NCBI GenBank assembly: GCA_016647705.1
Contig: CM028325.1
Coordinates: 25,691,566-25,755,565, forward strand
DNA from: Eucommia ulmoides
Lineage: Eukaryota; Streptophyta; Magnoliopsida; Garryales; Eucommiaceae
DNA length: 64,000 nt
Reading direction: 5' to 3'
Positions 1-12,910 of this stretch are shown one piece after another (positions within the stretch are counted from its first letter, which is position 1; the number at the start of each line of letters is the position of its first letter). The notes below the pieces were generated by a model that saw only the letters and a list, made by a program, of their open reading frames with translations, had not been told where the DNA came from and made no database searches. The translations under genes were made by a program, and so were the position numbers.

Positions 1-3000
1 GTTGACACGTAGTTCATGGTTTTAGGTTGTCAACTGAACCCACAAAGGTTTCATACGTATCCTAAATTTTTTTGGGAATTTGGTCAACACATAGTTCATG
101 GTGATTGATGAATTTAATTGAGTTCATTGTGGTTTGGTCATTCTATTTTATGTCATAAGATGAAATGAACGTTGTTTCTATCAAGAAAACATGAATAGGA
201 TGACAAGTGTCCCAGTCTCTAAATGGGGTAGTAATTGGATAAGTTCTGTTGAGGAATCTAATCCGATACTTCCTATTGTGCGATTTATGATTATTGATAG
301 TGTAAAATATGTCCCAGCTTGGAGATGAGACTAATTTGGTACCGGATTAAGAAGTTAAATTGGTTCATCTCGCTATTTGTCGGAGGTGATGAAAAATGAA
401 TTCGGGATATTATTGATGTCAATCCCCGAATAGACATGCTGACGAGTTTGATATTTGATAAGAAAAAGAACTTTCTAATAATTAATTCTTATGATTTTTG
501 CCCATTGGTGCAACACCCAGGCCATGCAATTGTTTATGATGTCTAAACATGAATTGATAAAATGGATTACCTATATCGCCAAGGCTTGCAGATTGTTTAT
601 TGGAATTGGGATAGTGAACCTCCGCCTTTCCATTTGGTACATTTTTCTTCAAATGTTTTGCTTTAAATGTTAGCACATAGGCAACCTGTGTCTATTTCCT
701 GTATTTTTTTTTTTACAGTCAAAGTATTGTCCAAAGAAAATGAACCTTTGTCTCTGTTCCTTGTTCTTGTCACTTAAACAGTGTACGCTGGCATCTCTCT
801 TTCTAAGTTGGCAAATCTTCGGCTGTCGTTGGTCTTCTTCTCTTGTCAAAAGCTCCATCCCTAGTAACTTTGAAATGAACCACACTTGTCTTGAAATCGA
901 AAACCAATTATTCTATGGGGAACAATGGTTTTTCTGGATCTACGGCCTTTTGATGAATTTAAATCACAGGATAGAATTTAATGAGACTTTTGATTTATTT
1001 TTGTATGATGGTGGTATGGTATGGTAGAATCTCCGACCACTTTAAGTAGGATAGTATGGTAGAATCTATAATTGCTTAGGTAGTAAAGTAGGTTATTTCT
1101 CTGACCACTTAAGATTGGATAGTATTTCTCTTACCTTTTCCTTTTTCCTATATCGTTTGTTTTTTCGACTATCTGCCCTGAGATGTTAGATATGGAAGTT
1201 ATAGTTTGCTATGCATGTTTGCTAAATTTTGGCAGTTTTTGACCTTCATTTTTTTTAATCTTGATGAATTTTGAATTACTAATCGAATTCTGGATTTTTC
1301 AACCCGATTTCAGAATTGTTGTCTTAGATGAACCTAAGAACTTCCTTAGGTGACGAGAAAGTAACCGAAATTGAATTACTGTTTTTCCTTGTTTTGTCTA
1401 TCATTTTTACCCTAGTACTCTTTAATAGGGAGTGGCAATGTGAACTTTGACCCCTACCGCTTGGTGGAGAGCATACAATGGATTTTATCAATTCCAATCT
1501 ATGTATTATGACAGAAACTGTGAGAACGCGCTCTAGCCCATGGCAGGGGGTTCCTACAGTTGGATGATCGAACCTCAATAGGTTTTGTTACGTACCTTGC
1601 AAGTTACCAAGGATCAAGTCAAGCGTAGTTCTAGATTAGGCACCTATGGTTTATTTGAATAACAAAGAGAGTAAGGAGAATCAAAGGACTGCTCCTATAG
1701 ATGTGCCTGGCATAGGACTGGGAGAATATCGTAAAATCGATACTTTTTTTTTTCTTTCTACTGGACCCATTTGGGTTTCCCACGTAGCTTGGTAAGTTTC
1801 CAGGAATCAGGTCGTAAAGTACTTTCGGTCCGAGATAATTCTAAGAATCATATCTATCGCACATAAAGATAACTACATTTGTTGGCAGCAATCTTTCCCT
1901 AGTCTAATGGATAGAGTTTCTTGCCTAAGCATTAGCTAGTTTAAGATTGATCGTTATCTTTGATTGGTAGTCTACTTAAGTATTTGAATTACATTGTTTT
2001 GATTTCTTTTATTGGAGGCCTAGAACTTGAAGTACTTTGAACAACTCTAGGACATGCTCAACTCTAAGAAGGTCGTGTTAGATCATGGTAAGGTCAACTG
2101 TCTAGTAACACTCTACTAAGACCCCGATGCTTCTCAAGAATGAGTAAGGTCTATTATTAATACACCTTATGTGAGGTAGACTTCTTGTCTAACTTTTGAG
2201 TTGGTTTGAAACTAAATACCAGAGACGGACAACGGTACAATGACTGGTGAGGTAACTTGACCAGATTACATGTCTGAGGATTTCCTGCTAGCCTACTAGA
2301 GCCTCCAGATAAGGTGTATGGGTGCAAGTGTTATGTCAATGATGGCCTATCGATGTAAAATGATATGTAAGACACCACAGATTTTTGTGAAGTATAATGC
2401 CTAATTTTCTTATGTGCATGAAGTTATGCATGCCTAAGTGAAATGTGATGCATGGTGTTTGTGTAGTATTTATGTATGCTGGATGATTTCCATGAAATAT
2501 AGGTTCTTTACTATGACATTGTATGATGACACTTGTGTAAATGAATTTTTTATTTTATTCCAGTTTTAGTTGCATGAGCCTAAGCATGATGATGTATGAT
2601 TTCTACCTAAAATGTTTTCCTAGGGAATGCATCGTCTATCTAGAGATCCCAGTCTTTTCCTAGAATATTTCCTAGAATGTTTTCCCTACATACCTTTTGA
2701 TATTTATGATCTCCCCTGGTTATTTCCATGTTGCTTCTGATACGGAAAGCTGACTTGTACTTCTGAGAGGCTTCTTGTTCTTTTGCTCATGCATGCATTA
2801 CAACTGGAATTTTGATTGGGAAAGATTTGGACAGGAATAGTGAATGGCTATTCATGTCTTACTTGGATGAAATCGGGATATCCCAGAAAGGGAACATTTG
2901 GCTCGGAATAGAGATCACTATTGATTTGGCTCGGGCTTTGAATGACTTTATGGATGATTTTTTGAGAGAGGGTTTGAATGAATGGCTTATCTAGCAAGGC

Positions 3001-4586
3001 TTCTTCTATTCATTTCCCTTACTTTCTCAAGTTTATTTCTAATGTTTTAGGTATTAACCTATATGCGCCACGTATATTTTTTTTATCTCGTTTGTGTAAG
3101 ATTATTTTGACTCGAGTATACTCAGGTAATTGTATTCAAACATTCAATCCTTTAAATTATTGTCGTGATTTTTTCATCAGATTAATCTAAATTATGATTA
3201 AGATAAGTTCAACAGTAATTTAGACCAAATATCCATAGTTATTAATTTGAAGAGTTTGTTTAGTTCAATTTTATCAACTTTTGATATTGATATTTTCTAA
3301 GATTGTTATCGAGATTTCCTAGGCCTGAATATTACTCGAGGTTTATTTGATAGCTATGATTCACTTATTCTATCTTAAACTGAGGGTTAATGGAATTTCC
3401 CTTCCTGAGATGACTCAAAGGAGGGAGAAAATAAGTGATGGCGAAACGAGTGTTAGTTAATGATGACTAACAAATGTTGTCTTATCTTGGTAGTGTTAAG
3501 AGAATCATTTTCATTTCTAGTATGTTTTATTTTCTTTCACTTTGGCAACCAGGGAATCATACTTCTTACATAATCCATGTAGTGAGCTTTAGGTGGTGAT
3601 CCCGCTCTAGTTGGCCCAAGTCACTAGGTGTTGAGACACCCCTACAACTTAATACTCAGTTTGTATAGAGAGCGTAATTCACCTAATTACTTCCGTGTGA
3701 CCACTCAGTGCTTAAAAATGTTCTGATACCGGTCTTGATTTTACTGTTTCTATTAACACCTACTTTCAGGATCGTTTTACATTTTTAGAGAATTATGGTA
3801 ATTTGAGTCAGTCTCGAGGTCTTCGTTGATTTCACCTGTATCCCAGCTACTTCCATTATTAGCTACTATCTTGGTGAAGTCTTGTTGTCTTCTCCCAGTC
3901 TTGATTGTCTTTAATCTTACAAGTTTTATCCTACCTTTTATTTTAAGTAAGTTTCCACATGCTTCCACATTAGTTACTACTGGGGTAAAATCTTAGTCTA
4001 TATTAGACTATTTTTTTTCTTTAATCTTCCTGACCTTGCAAGAAGTTTTCTTTGGTGGGTTAGGTTCCCAGACTTTATCCGTTCATTCTTCAAATCATGA
4101 ATCTTCCGGATGTTTCTTTCTTTTGTTTTGGTTGAGGAGGTCTTCTATAGTTCTTTTGTGGTTACTCAACACTCCCGGGTGAAAACATATGTAACAATTC
4201 CACATTTCTCAAGTTTCCTAACGTTCTCTAATTTTTTGTCAATATCTCACCATTGTCTAGTTGAAACAAGACTTTTATTTTAACATTTTCCTTTGGATAT
4301 TGGTCTAATTTAGTATTGAAATTATGTTATCATTATTTTGATTATTCGCGATGTATGAATTATGACCTGAGTCAACCTTAGCTAAAATAAGCTTGCATTT
4401 AGTGATTTGTAGATCTAGTACATAGGCATATAGGATAATACCTAGTTTATTAAAAATTACTTAAGAAACTAAAGGAAAAAGCAGATATAGACATCGCCTC
4501 CTTAAAGTTCTTGGTCTTTTGAGAAACGTACGACCCCTAATTGTATGAGATCCTCGATATGGTTCTTGAGGGCATGTGGTTGCGTG
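1..4586. other. Unassigned degraded repeat-like DNA
   Basis: No open frame here has a recognisable domain. Longest frames are 60-95 codons and lack any family motif. A loose recurring motif appears near 40-95, 1585-1640 and 1775-1830: a TACGTA- or CACGTAG-type core followed within 10-30 bases by a GGAATTTGGTC, GGATCAAGTC or GGAATCAGGTC-like tail. A related fragment lies near 26955. Such motifs occur in the LTR/untranslated parts of large plant Ty3/gypsy elements, so a decayed Ogre/Tat-type remnant is possible. That is inference; no LTR ends, primer site or coding domain were found. Confidence 0.35.
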
Positions 4587-5530
4587 TGAATACGTCACTA
4601 CTTCAATCGCAAGTGTACGGGTTAAGTTTTAGTATAGATTAGAAGAGTAGGGGTTGTCGTATCCACATGGATTGGTATAGACAGTCATTGAGTACCACGA
4701 TTATCATAACCTAACATTATCTAGTCGATAAAAATGTAGTTTTTATAATAAAATATACTAAACTAAGTTAATTAAACTAATTAACCTAATTATACTAATA
4801 TAATGGTATGACGTTTATAGGAATTTATTGCCTAAGGATTAACTTCATTTAGTTAAACGTGTTCGTTTCAATCTAGTTTACATTAATAGCGTTCATCATA
4901 TCTGACAATCTCGGTATCGAAATCTCATTCACTACCTCTCCCGAGTGTAAAGTGAATGAATATGTGACTTCGCGTCAACGCCGAAGTCCCCCTCGATTGT
5001 CTATACGACACTTGGTTAAATGAGTCTAGCCCCAATGTCACGGATTGCATACTTTCTAACTCCCTCCTGGGTTATTAGATCATTGCGTTGTGTTTAAACC
5101 CTAGTCCGAATCCGGGGTTACCTCTCCTGAGTGTCAAACCCCGTATTCTCAGTATATCTAAACAGACATATAAACATGGAATAACGATAAACACAATCGG
5201 ATAAACATGAACAACTATTAACAAAATATAGATTTATTCAAACATCATTATATTGAAGTACAATCAAACCCTAAACAATATGTGTTTAGCTACACATGGC
5301 CATAGCCCTATATACAACTAGAAATAAACTAAACATATTTAAACAAACAACCAATCTAAGAGAGAAAGGGAGAAATGAGGAGACTAGCCATTATCTGAAG
5401 ATCCGTTGCTAAAACCACTCCGAGAACGCTTCCTCTTTCTTCGCGTGGTGATCTTCTATTGGTCAAATGGCCTTGGAGCTCTCCAGGCTCCCAAAAACGT
5501 CCACCTTTTGTTTAGGGAGAATAGGGATGA

Positions 5531-5580
5531 TATTTATAGGATTCAAAATATCTCAAAATATTCTAAAATATCTTAAAATG
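5531..5580 (-). promoter_or_regulatory. E1 3' LTR promoter core with evening-element-like motifs
   Basis: The TATA-like box is CCTATAAATA on the minus strand (5531-5540). Directly upstream in element orientation are AAAATATCT at 5545-5553 and 5565-5573, with a one- or two-base variant at 5555-5563, giving 10-bp spacing. AAAATATCT is the known plant evening element bound by CCA1/LHY/RVE-type MYB factors. A role here is inferred from sequence and position only. Confidence 0.5.
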
Positions 5581-5594
5581 TTAGGCACTGACTG

Positions 5595-5745
5595 CTACAA
5601 CGGTGGGATCACCACTGCAGTGGTGGATAGGTCGGTAGGATTTTTGGTGGTTGACCACTGCAGTGGTGGAGCTCTCTGCATTTTGACCGCTGCAGCGTTG
5701 GAGCTTCAATAAACTTTATGTATTTTCACTGCTGCAGCGGTAGAT
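5595..5745. repeat. Palindrome array of TGCA-core type in the E1 3' LTR
   Basis: Several imperfect copies of a 14-bp palindrome ACCGC-TGCA-GCGGT lie here, for example ACCACTGCAGTGGT twice, ACCGCTGCAGCGTT and CACTGCTGCAGCGGT. Non-repetitive spacers of roughly 25-45 bases separate them. The 5' LTR carries the same array at about 9548-9705 with different point changes. Confidence 0.8.
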
Positions 5746-5947
5746 GCAAGATTTGAATATAGCATTTTTGCTTGTTTTCTTCACCATTCTTCCACCGCTT
5801 TAAGCATTTATGGACCATTTTAGTCACCCCAAATACCTAATTTAGGACAAAATAAATAAAATATATTAAAACACAATAAATCACTATAAAAATACTCGAA
5901 AACTACCAAAACTGGCTTAGAAATAAATAGATAAATTACACTTATCA

Positions 5948-7421
5948 AATACCCCCAAACTTAGAATTTTGTTAGTCCTTGAGCAAAACACTCACACTAA
6001 AATAAAAAATACAACTAAATGAACTAACACAAACAACCTAAACACAAACAATCTAAACATAACGATATGCGAGTTTTTAATTCATTTATCGACCAAAATA
6101 TTTTTCTCTCAACAACCCCCAATCAAATTAAATTAAGGTGGTAAAACACACCATGCGATGTTCTAGAATTTCGACATTCAATAATGGTAAACGCCATTCT
6201 AGATCCTTTCAATGTGTGTGTGCGAAACTCAATTATATAACTATCCAATGACCGGATTGGATTATTCACCAATGAAAATCATGACATTACCATAAAGGAT
6301 TAGGATATCCATACGCCTGACTGGGTTCCACTCTCAACTAATGTAGGCTAAGCAATTCATAAAGATCAGAAGGACTATGTTCGATTTGGAACATTTGGCC
6401 AAGGGTATATCGGGAATATAAAACAGGTTAACGTTGTTAACTTAACGATACCCAAGGCACAACGCTTGACCCTTAATCACTCTCGAACCCCCATAGATAA
6501 ATTGCAAACAACCCCAAACAATCATTTAAGACCGACGTACTCACTTGTCAAAAGAAACAAAATTTAACTATATTTACATATGTTTTTTTTAAACGAAAGA
6601 AAAATGACAAGTGAGTACTTGAATACCGAACCAATCAAAAGTTCACCCTAAACCCAACTGCTCACTTCAATAAGCATACATGAATGCTAACTTTATTGAC
6701 TCAAATTGTACCTTCAGTTCAGCGATATAGGTTTGGAAAAAGTTCAATTGGCCAGGTATGTTTTATGTGTTCAGAATTAAAACGGCAAATTATAGGCTTC
6801 TACAGGGTAACGAGGGATAAACATTTTACAAGGTAAGCTTCAAATGCTCAAGAGACAAATTGAATGCCTAAATCATGTCTCCTAAACTACCTCGCCTAGG
6901 ATTTCGCCTCAAGTTTTCCCCAATCAGGTTCTAGAATCCTTAAATTGTCATGAGTTTGGCTAATCAATAATCGACCTCAAATTAATTGAATAGTTATACA
7001 TTAAGTCTATGTGCTCGTGTAAATTAGGATCCAAAATAACTTTTACCAAAACGCATTGTCAAGTACACAAAATACACATGAATGGGCACTACCCTTGACC
7101 TCGAAAAATAATTAGGGAATAATTTCATCATCGGGTAATGGCCTATATGAATGCAAAACTCAGCACGCAACAACAATAACACACAAATATAAACACATTC
7201 TACACTAAACAAGCATGCAAACAATTAAACAATAAAACATACTAACATACTACACATCACCCCCGAACTTAAAACGGACAGTGTCCACAGCAACCCAATT
7301 ATCAATCTCAACATTTAAAATAAAGTATGCTGACTAAGGTGGTTTAGAACACGTACCTAGGAGGCGAGAGAATCTTGCCTTCGAATTAAGTTGGTAGTGA
7401 CGGATCTAATTTATTTTTGAC
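5948..7421. other. E1 internal non-coding region
   Basis: About 1.47 kb without a recognisable gene, between the polypurine tract and the TTGGG/CCCAA palindrome. It shares many short blocks with E3 (34872-36436) and E4 (42095-43656). It is a family-conserved untranslated region; I see no domain in either strand. Confidence 0.6.
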
Positions 7422-7437
7422 TTGGGTTGCCTCCCAA
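7422..7437 (-). other. Conserved palindrome TTGGGAGGCAACCCAA in E1
   Basis: A 5-bp stem (TTGGG/CCCAA) encloses AGGCAA just after the gag remnant on the minus strand. The same motif sits at the same relative place in E3 (34856-34871) and, with one changed base, in E4 (42079-42094). Conservation where coding sequence has decayed suggests an RNA-level role or simply common descent. Confidence 0.7.
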
Positions 7438-7449
7438 GAAGCGCTTAGT

Positions 7450-8270
7450 TTATTGTCCTTGGCCTGATATAGAGAAGTGCTCGTTAAAGAGTGACTTCTG
7501 CCCATAGTACGTGTCATACAACACCACATACGAGTCTTGGTTCAGAACGCCCTCAAGACTGGTGAGATATGGCATTGTTCGGCTTGAGCTTTCAACAAGA
7601 CTCATTGCCGGCTCACGTGCTTGGTGGGCATGAAAGAGTATTGCTTTTGATGGCGAAGGACAAGGAAGCCATATCGAATCCTCATAGATGTGATTGTCTT
7701 GGATTGGTGGTGGCATCACAATTTAGATCTCCAATGGTGACGAATCACAATCGTCGATCCATGCTTGGGTTCCCATCTTATTTAAATAATCATATTTAAA
7801 CTCTCCTAAGCTCCTTCCGCTAATTTCTGGTTCCTCATAGTGGATTTCACATGATATGGATTGTGTATCTCCCAATTTGCGCCTAAAGAGACGTTATGGT
7901 CGCATCGATTTCGGAACAGACCGTCTCAATATTGTCAAGACAATCCTCGTGCTCATTTAGCTAGTCATTTGTTTCCCTCCAAAAAATCTGAGTCTCCCCC
8001 ATAAATTCAGCTAACATGGTTTTCAATGCGGGAGAAGACTCCATATGTTGAACCGGAGTGTCAATCCATGGCGCCGAAATGTTGGAACAATCCCCCAAGC
8101 TTGGGTAACTTGGTGAATAATTTCAAATTTGAAAATCATACCCTTCCATGTCTTCCAACAATCGATAGGCTTCGTCTGCGGTTAATTGGTCAAAAGAGGT
8201 GGTACCGTTTCCTCCTTCAACTCACGTTCTAGTTGCGGTTAGTAACCCATCGAGAAAGTTCAGTAGTTGA
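7450..8270 (-). pseudogene. E1 gag C-terminal remnant
   Basis: The minus strand encodes a broken gag-like C-terminal stretch. It reads FLDGLL, then TRT, an in-frame TGA (8222-8224), VEGGNGT and LTADEAYRLLEDM, then another TGA (8123-8125). This resembles the F-GLL-TR-GG-A-LIE pattern at the end of plant Athila/Tat gag proteins. Further down is an open stretch of 89 codons (7450-7719) containing IYEDSIWL, shared with E3 as IYEDLMWL. There is no CCHC knuckle or pol domain. Both TGA codons recur in E3 at the same 99-nt spacing, so they predate these insertions. It cannot make functional Gag. Confidence 0.6.
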
Positions 8271-8509
8271 CACTCCCTTGGGAAATGATGCTTTGGGAAT
8301 TGGATTAGCAACTCCTTGTAACGATCCTAAGCATTATATAACAGCTCGAAATCTCATTGAAAGAAATGCAACAATACTTGTTGATCTAGTATCTTCAAGT
8401 ACCTTGCATGAGAAATAAAAATAAAACTACAAACAAAAATTATAAATAAAATAAATTCCTAAATTAAAATCAAGTTAGTTTCTTACAATATCAACAACAA
8501 TCTAAAAAC

Positions 8510-8530
8510 CAATCCCTAGCAACGACGCCA
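8510..8530 (-). other. E1 primer-binding site, tRNA-Asp type
   Basis: On the minus strand this reads TGGCGTCGTTGCTAGGGAT plus two bases. It matches the complement of the plant tRNA-Asp 3' end (TGGCGCCGTTGCCGGGGAT) with a few transitions. It lies about 16 bases inside the 5' LTR, as expected for first-strand priming. Confidence 0.75.
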
Positions 8531-8546
8531 AAAACTTGGTAGGGTG

Positions 8547-9915
8547 TGAAGACGTCATTACTTTCACTGCAAGTGTACGGGTCAAGTTTTAGTGTAGATT
8601 GGAAGAGTAGGAGTTGTCGTATCCACAGGGATTGGTGTAGACGGTCGTTGAGTATTGCGATTATCATAACCTAACATTATCTAGGTGATAAAAATGTAGT
8701 TTTTATAATAAAATATACTAAACTAAGTTAATTAAACTAATTAACCTAATTATACTAATATAATGATATGAAGTTTATGGGAATTTATTGTCTAGGGATT
8801 AACTTTGTTCACTTAAATGTTTTCGTTTCAATCTAGTTTACATTAACGACGTTCATCTTATCTTACAATTTCGGTATCGAAATCTCATTCACTACCTCTC
8901 CCGAGTGTAAAGTGAAGGAATATGTGACTTCGCATCAACGCCAAAGTCCTTCTCGAGCAGCTATACGACACTTGGTCATATGAGTCTTGTCCCAATGTCA
9001 CGGATTGCACACTTTCTAACTCCCTCCCAAGTTATTAGATTGTCGCGTTGTGTTTAAACCCTAGTCCGAATCCGGGGTTACCTCTCCCAAGTGTTAAACC
9101 CCATATTCTCAGTATATCTAAATAAGCATATAAACGTGCAATAATGGTAAACACAATCGGATAAACATGAACAATAATTAACAAAACATCGATTTATTCA
9201 AACATCGTTTTCAGGAAGTACGATCAAACCCTAGACAATATATGTTTAGCTACACATGACCATAGCCCTATATACAACTAGAAACAAGCTAAACATATTT
9301 AAACAAACAACCAATCTAAGAGAGAAAGAGAGAAACGAGGAGACTAGCCGTTATCCGAAGATTTGTCGCTAAAGCTGCTCCGAGAACGCTTCCTCCTTCT
9401 TTGCATGCTGATCTTCTATTGGTCGAATGGCCTTGGAACTCTCAAGACTCTCGAAAACATCCACCTTTTGTTTGGGGAGAATAAGGATGATATTTATAGG
9501 ATTCAAAATATCTCAAAATATCCTAAAATATCTTAAAATGTCAGGCGCTGACCGCTGCAGTGGAGGATAGGTCGATAGAATTTTTAGTAGTTAACCGTTG
9601 TAGTGGTGGTTTCACCGCTGCTGTGGTGGAACTCTCTACATTTTTACCGCTGTAGCGATGGAGCTTCAACAAACTCTCTGTATTTTCACCGCTGTAGTGG
9701 TAGATGCAGGATCTGAATATGGCCTTTTTGCTTGTTTTCTCCACCGTTCTTCTATTGCTTTGATCATTTATGGACCATTTTAGTCCCTTTTCACTCTAAA
9801 TACCTAATTTAAGAAAAAATAAATAAAAACCTATTAAAACACAATAAAACTCTATAAAAATACTCAAAAACTATCAAAACTGAATTGGGAATAAATAGAT
9901 AAATTACACCTATCA
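8547..9915 (-). repeat. E1 5' LTR
   Basis: Partner of 4587-5947. In element orientation it starts TGATAGGTGTAATTT at 9915. It carries AAAATATCT at 9505-9513 and 9525-9533, a one-base variant at 9515-9523, a TATA-like box CCTATAAATA at 9491-9500, and a degraded palindrome array at 9548-9705. Confidence 0.85.
9491..9540 (-). promoter_or_regulatory. E1 5' LTR promoter core
   Basis: The layout matches the 3' LTR: a TATA-like box at 9491-9500, then AAAATATCT, AAAATATCC and AAAATATCT beginning at 9505, 9515 and 9525. The exact 10-bp phasing places each copy on the same face of the helix. This would be the promoter driving E1 transcription; activity is untested. Confidence 0.5.
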
Positions 9916-12289
9916 ACGTGACACTTGTTAGTGTGATGACTAGCCTCTCCAAAGTGGTATTGATAGAAAATGTGAGGGTTAAACCTTGAATCCTAAGGGT
10001 TTATATGGTTAAGGGGAATTGGTTTTAGAAATTATTTCTTGAAGCAATTGTGGAAGATTTTGGAAAGTGGCACAGGAAGCGGGGTAAATTGCTTTCGTTT
10101 TTGGTGTGCTCAAGTTGGCTTAGGAATTTTAGAAGAGCCACTTGGATAAGATAAATATGGAGAAGAGATGGAAGGTTGTTGTTTTGAGTGGATAGGAGTC
10201 TGGGTTATTGGGGTTGTAGGTAGGTTTATTTCTTAACGGGCTGATTTGGCTTGTTTAATCTCGTTGATAGATAGTTCAATGTAGTCCTTCTGCTTCTATA
10301 TTTTTGAAAATTCTCCTTGGACTAAGTGTCCCTTAGGTTTAAGGTTCTTCTCCCAACTAGGCAACTCTCGGCTTGTGACCCTGGGAAAAATCTCATCCTC
10401 TTGTCTATCAAGGTTGATGTTATTTTCTATGGCGATCCATTTTCCATGAGGGAGCTTCTAGATTATTATTTCATCCCAATATTTTGTCATGCTAAGAGTA
10501 TCTCTAGTAACTGGTCTTCTTTTATCTCTTCTTGGAATAGCATGGTTGGGTTTATGTGTCTCAACATTTGTTATAGGGAGGTAACGTCTTCTTGCATTGT
10601 CAAAATTTTGGAGTCGTTTTGAGTACTTCCAATAGAGGGAGGGATCAGGTCCATTTTATGATCTTGTGAGCGGATTTCGGATGGATTTTAGTAAAAGTAA
10701 CCTAAATTTTTTAGATTTATTATGTGATTAAAAATCGAGATCTTGACTAATAAACTTTTTGGGATGCAAATTATCCTAATCTTTATGCATTGTTATATTC
10801 TTGATTATATATGACCATGTTGATATGAATGGATGATTAAGTTTTGTGTTGTACGTAATGCAATCCTAGGAAGACATAGCTCTAGCAGGTAATTTTCAGA
10901 TATGTTCTGGACAGACCTCGGTTTGGACTTAGTTTCGTAGGACCAGGGTAACTTGCATTTTTTCAGTTTATCCTTAACTTTATAGTCATCTTAGGACTAT
11001 GACGTGATTGATCTTTTGTCTTCAAAGTGTAGATCATTTTCTCTTAGGACTAAATGTGAGACTTCTATTCCTCGAAATACATCATCATTGTTAGAACTAA
11101 ATGACAGACTTGTCCCTTTCTTCCTTGAAAAATAGATCATTGTCCTAATGACATAATTGTACTTTTTCTTCCTCAAGACATGGATAATTTTTCTTAGGAC
11201 TTAAGAACAAAATTTTATTTCTCACAAATGGATCATTGCTCCTAGGACTAAATGACATATTTGACATTTTCTTCCTTAACAAGTTGGTTATTATTCCTAA
11301 GAGCTAATGAAAAAGTTAGATCATTTCTCCTAGGACTTAATGACGGGATTATCCTTAAAACATGGATTATTTTTTCTAGGACTAAATGGCAGGGTTATCT
11401 TTTTTTTCTTCTTCAAAAGATATATCATTACTCCTAGGACACGATGAATGATCTAAAGTAAGTTTTAAGTGGATTATTACAGATGAAATGGGTATTTATG
11501 ATTTGATTTTTGTATTCGATGGTTTCTTGAATTAAGTAAAATAAGGATTCTTGTTCTTTCATATAGCTTGCTTCGTATTCTGATTTTTTAAAACATTTTT
11601 TGACGTTTAGCAAGCTAACAATGCGTGGGATAGAACAAGAATTCTTACATCATTTATTATGCTCATATTTATCCTAGAAATTTTGTTATGTCTACCTAGC
11701 ATAACAACTATGTAAGTAATTGTACAGAAGATAACAATAAAATCTCTCTCCAAGATAAGTGTCCTAAGTAGAACAGGGTTTTGGTTATTCCTCTATCATA
11801 GGATTACTATATGTGATTCATAACTTTTCTTCTAATGTATCCTAGAAAGCTTTGGTTCCCAGACGTTCAAACACCCGGTATCCTCCCCAGGGGAACATTC
11901 TTCGTTAGTTGGTGGTCCAAGCGAGGCAAGTTTCGTAGCCAAATCCTGGGGGAGAAACCCACCCAACCTTGCTTCCACTAAATCCTCTTTCTATCCTAAG
12001 CATTTCGGAGCATAGGTCGGCATCATAACCTTGACGACTTCAGCTCCTACTACCTGCTTGTCTATCCTTGAGAGGGTTACGACTTGGGTTTTTCATTATG
12101 ATATGCAATGCAAAGTGAGTGCTCGTGCATTGGAGAAAGTATACAAAAATGAAATGCATAAATGTAAAGACTGTAATTAAATGCAGGTATTGAAAGACAG
12201 TAAAATAAATGACAGTCAATAAAGACAATAAACATATGCATGCTAGTATAAACAAAGTATGTAAAAATAATTTTAATTTCAAAATTGTT
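9916..12289. other. Unassigned DNA between E1 and element A
   Basis: No gene is recognised. An open frame of 98 codons (10326-10622, plus) has no identifiable motif. The stretch 10988-11450 is a minisatellite. A segment near 11850-12120 has texture like untranslated parts of large plant Ty3/gypsy elements. It and 26190-26990 may be two halves of one older host repeat that A entered, but I could not prove this. Confidence 0.35.
10988..11450. repeat. Diverged ~50-bp minisatellite, about 10 units
   Basis: Units recur around a CTTAGGACTAAATGACA-like core near 10990, 11041, 11091, 11141, 11192, 11240, 11295, 11330, 11375 and 11432, joined by a T/C-rich stretch and a GGATCATT-like tail. Most steps are 48-52 bp and some are shorter (~35-55). 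Copies differ by many substitutions. No coding function is evident. Confidence 0.75.
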
Positions 12290-12416
12290 ATATTTATTTA
12301 TTTATTTATTATTATATTTATTATTTATTTATTTATTATTATTTATTATTTAATATTCTTTTTCTATTTTTATTTATTTAATTATTTATTATTATTATTG
12401 TTGTTTTTGTTGTTGT
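12290..12416. repeat. ATTT/ATT-rich simple repeat, left flank of element A
   Basis: Imperfect runs of TTTA, TTA and finally TTG/TTGTT lead directly into element A. A matching ATT/TTTA-rich tract (26006-26178) follows the other end, so A appears to have inserted into a simple-repeat tract. The low complexity hides the target duplication. Confidence 0.85.
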
Positions 12417-12910
12417 TGTTGATGTCGGATTTTGGATAACCTCAACAGTATGGTCTGGTTAGTACTAGTGGAGACGGAGATGTCTAGAATGAAGGTCTTC
12501 AAGCCGTGGAGCTTCTTATTCGTGAAGAGGTCCCTGGTCGAGAACGGACGGGTCTAAATTGGAATTGTCCTAAAAGCCTTCTGGTCCGGGAAGAAGATGA
12601 TTAGACCATCGTGTGACTCATGGAAAAGTAAATCGAAGCTTGAAATGAAGTAGGTCCAAGACAGGGAGCACCTGGAAACTTGCACAAAGGACTTGTCTGG
12701 ATAGTCCCGGCGTGTCTCATTCGGCATACGAATCAGTATACAAGGAGAAAATTTATAGAGAAGCTACCAAGAAGAGGGAGAAAAATTTATCTACCTTTGG
12801 GCAATAGTATGCCCTCCTATATATAAGCATAGAGTGAATTAGCTTAAGGGCTTAAACATGGATTAATGCCTCCTCAATATCACATCAATGTTTCATCTTG
12901 ACATGTAGCC

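Larger units (their letters stand above)
4587..5947 (-). repeat. E1 3' LTR
   Basis: Direct repeat of 8547-9915, similar end to end. In element orientation it starts TGATAAGTGTAATTT at 5947, right after the purine tract TTTGGGGGTATT. It holds a palindrome array (about 5595-5745), AAAATATCT motifs and a TATA-like box near its middle. Substitutions and small indels against the 5' LTR are frequent, so the insertion is not recent. Confidence 0.85.
4587..9915 (-). mobile_element. E1: non-autonomous LTR retrotransposon with tRNA-Asp primer site
   Basis: Two direct repeats of about 1.36 kb (4587-5947 and 8547-9915) flank about 2.6 kb of internal sequence. On the minus strand the order is 5' LTR (8547-9915), primer site (8510-8530), gag remnant, long non-coding region, polypurine tract (next to 5948) and 3' LTR. 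LTRs begin TGATAAGTG/TGATAGGTG and end near TTCACA. No protease, RT, RNase H or integrase is present, so mobilisation in trans is inferred. Flanks GCGTG (4582-4586) and ACGTG (9916-9920) match at four of five bases, compatible with a decayed target duplication; the inner edges are uncertain by a few bases. E3 and E4 are relatives. Confidence 0.85.

Noticed and set aside
10988-11450. CRISPR-like array
   Set aside because: Units are diverged and contiguous with no unique spacers of constant length, and the DNA is plant nuclear; it is a minisatellite.
12209-12439. 76-codon hydrophobic plus-strand ORF
   Set aside because: Isoleucine, leucine and phenylalanine runs come from translating the ATTT tract before the element A LTR.
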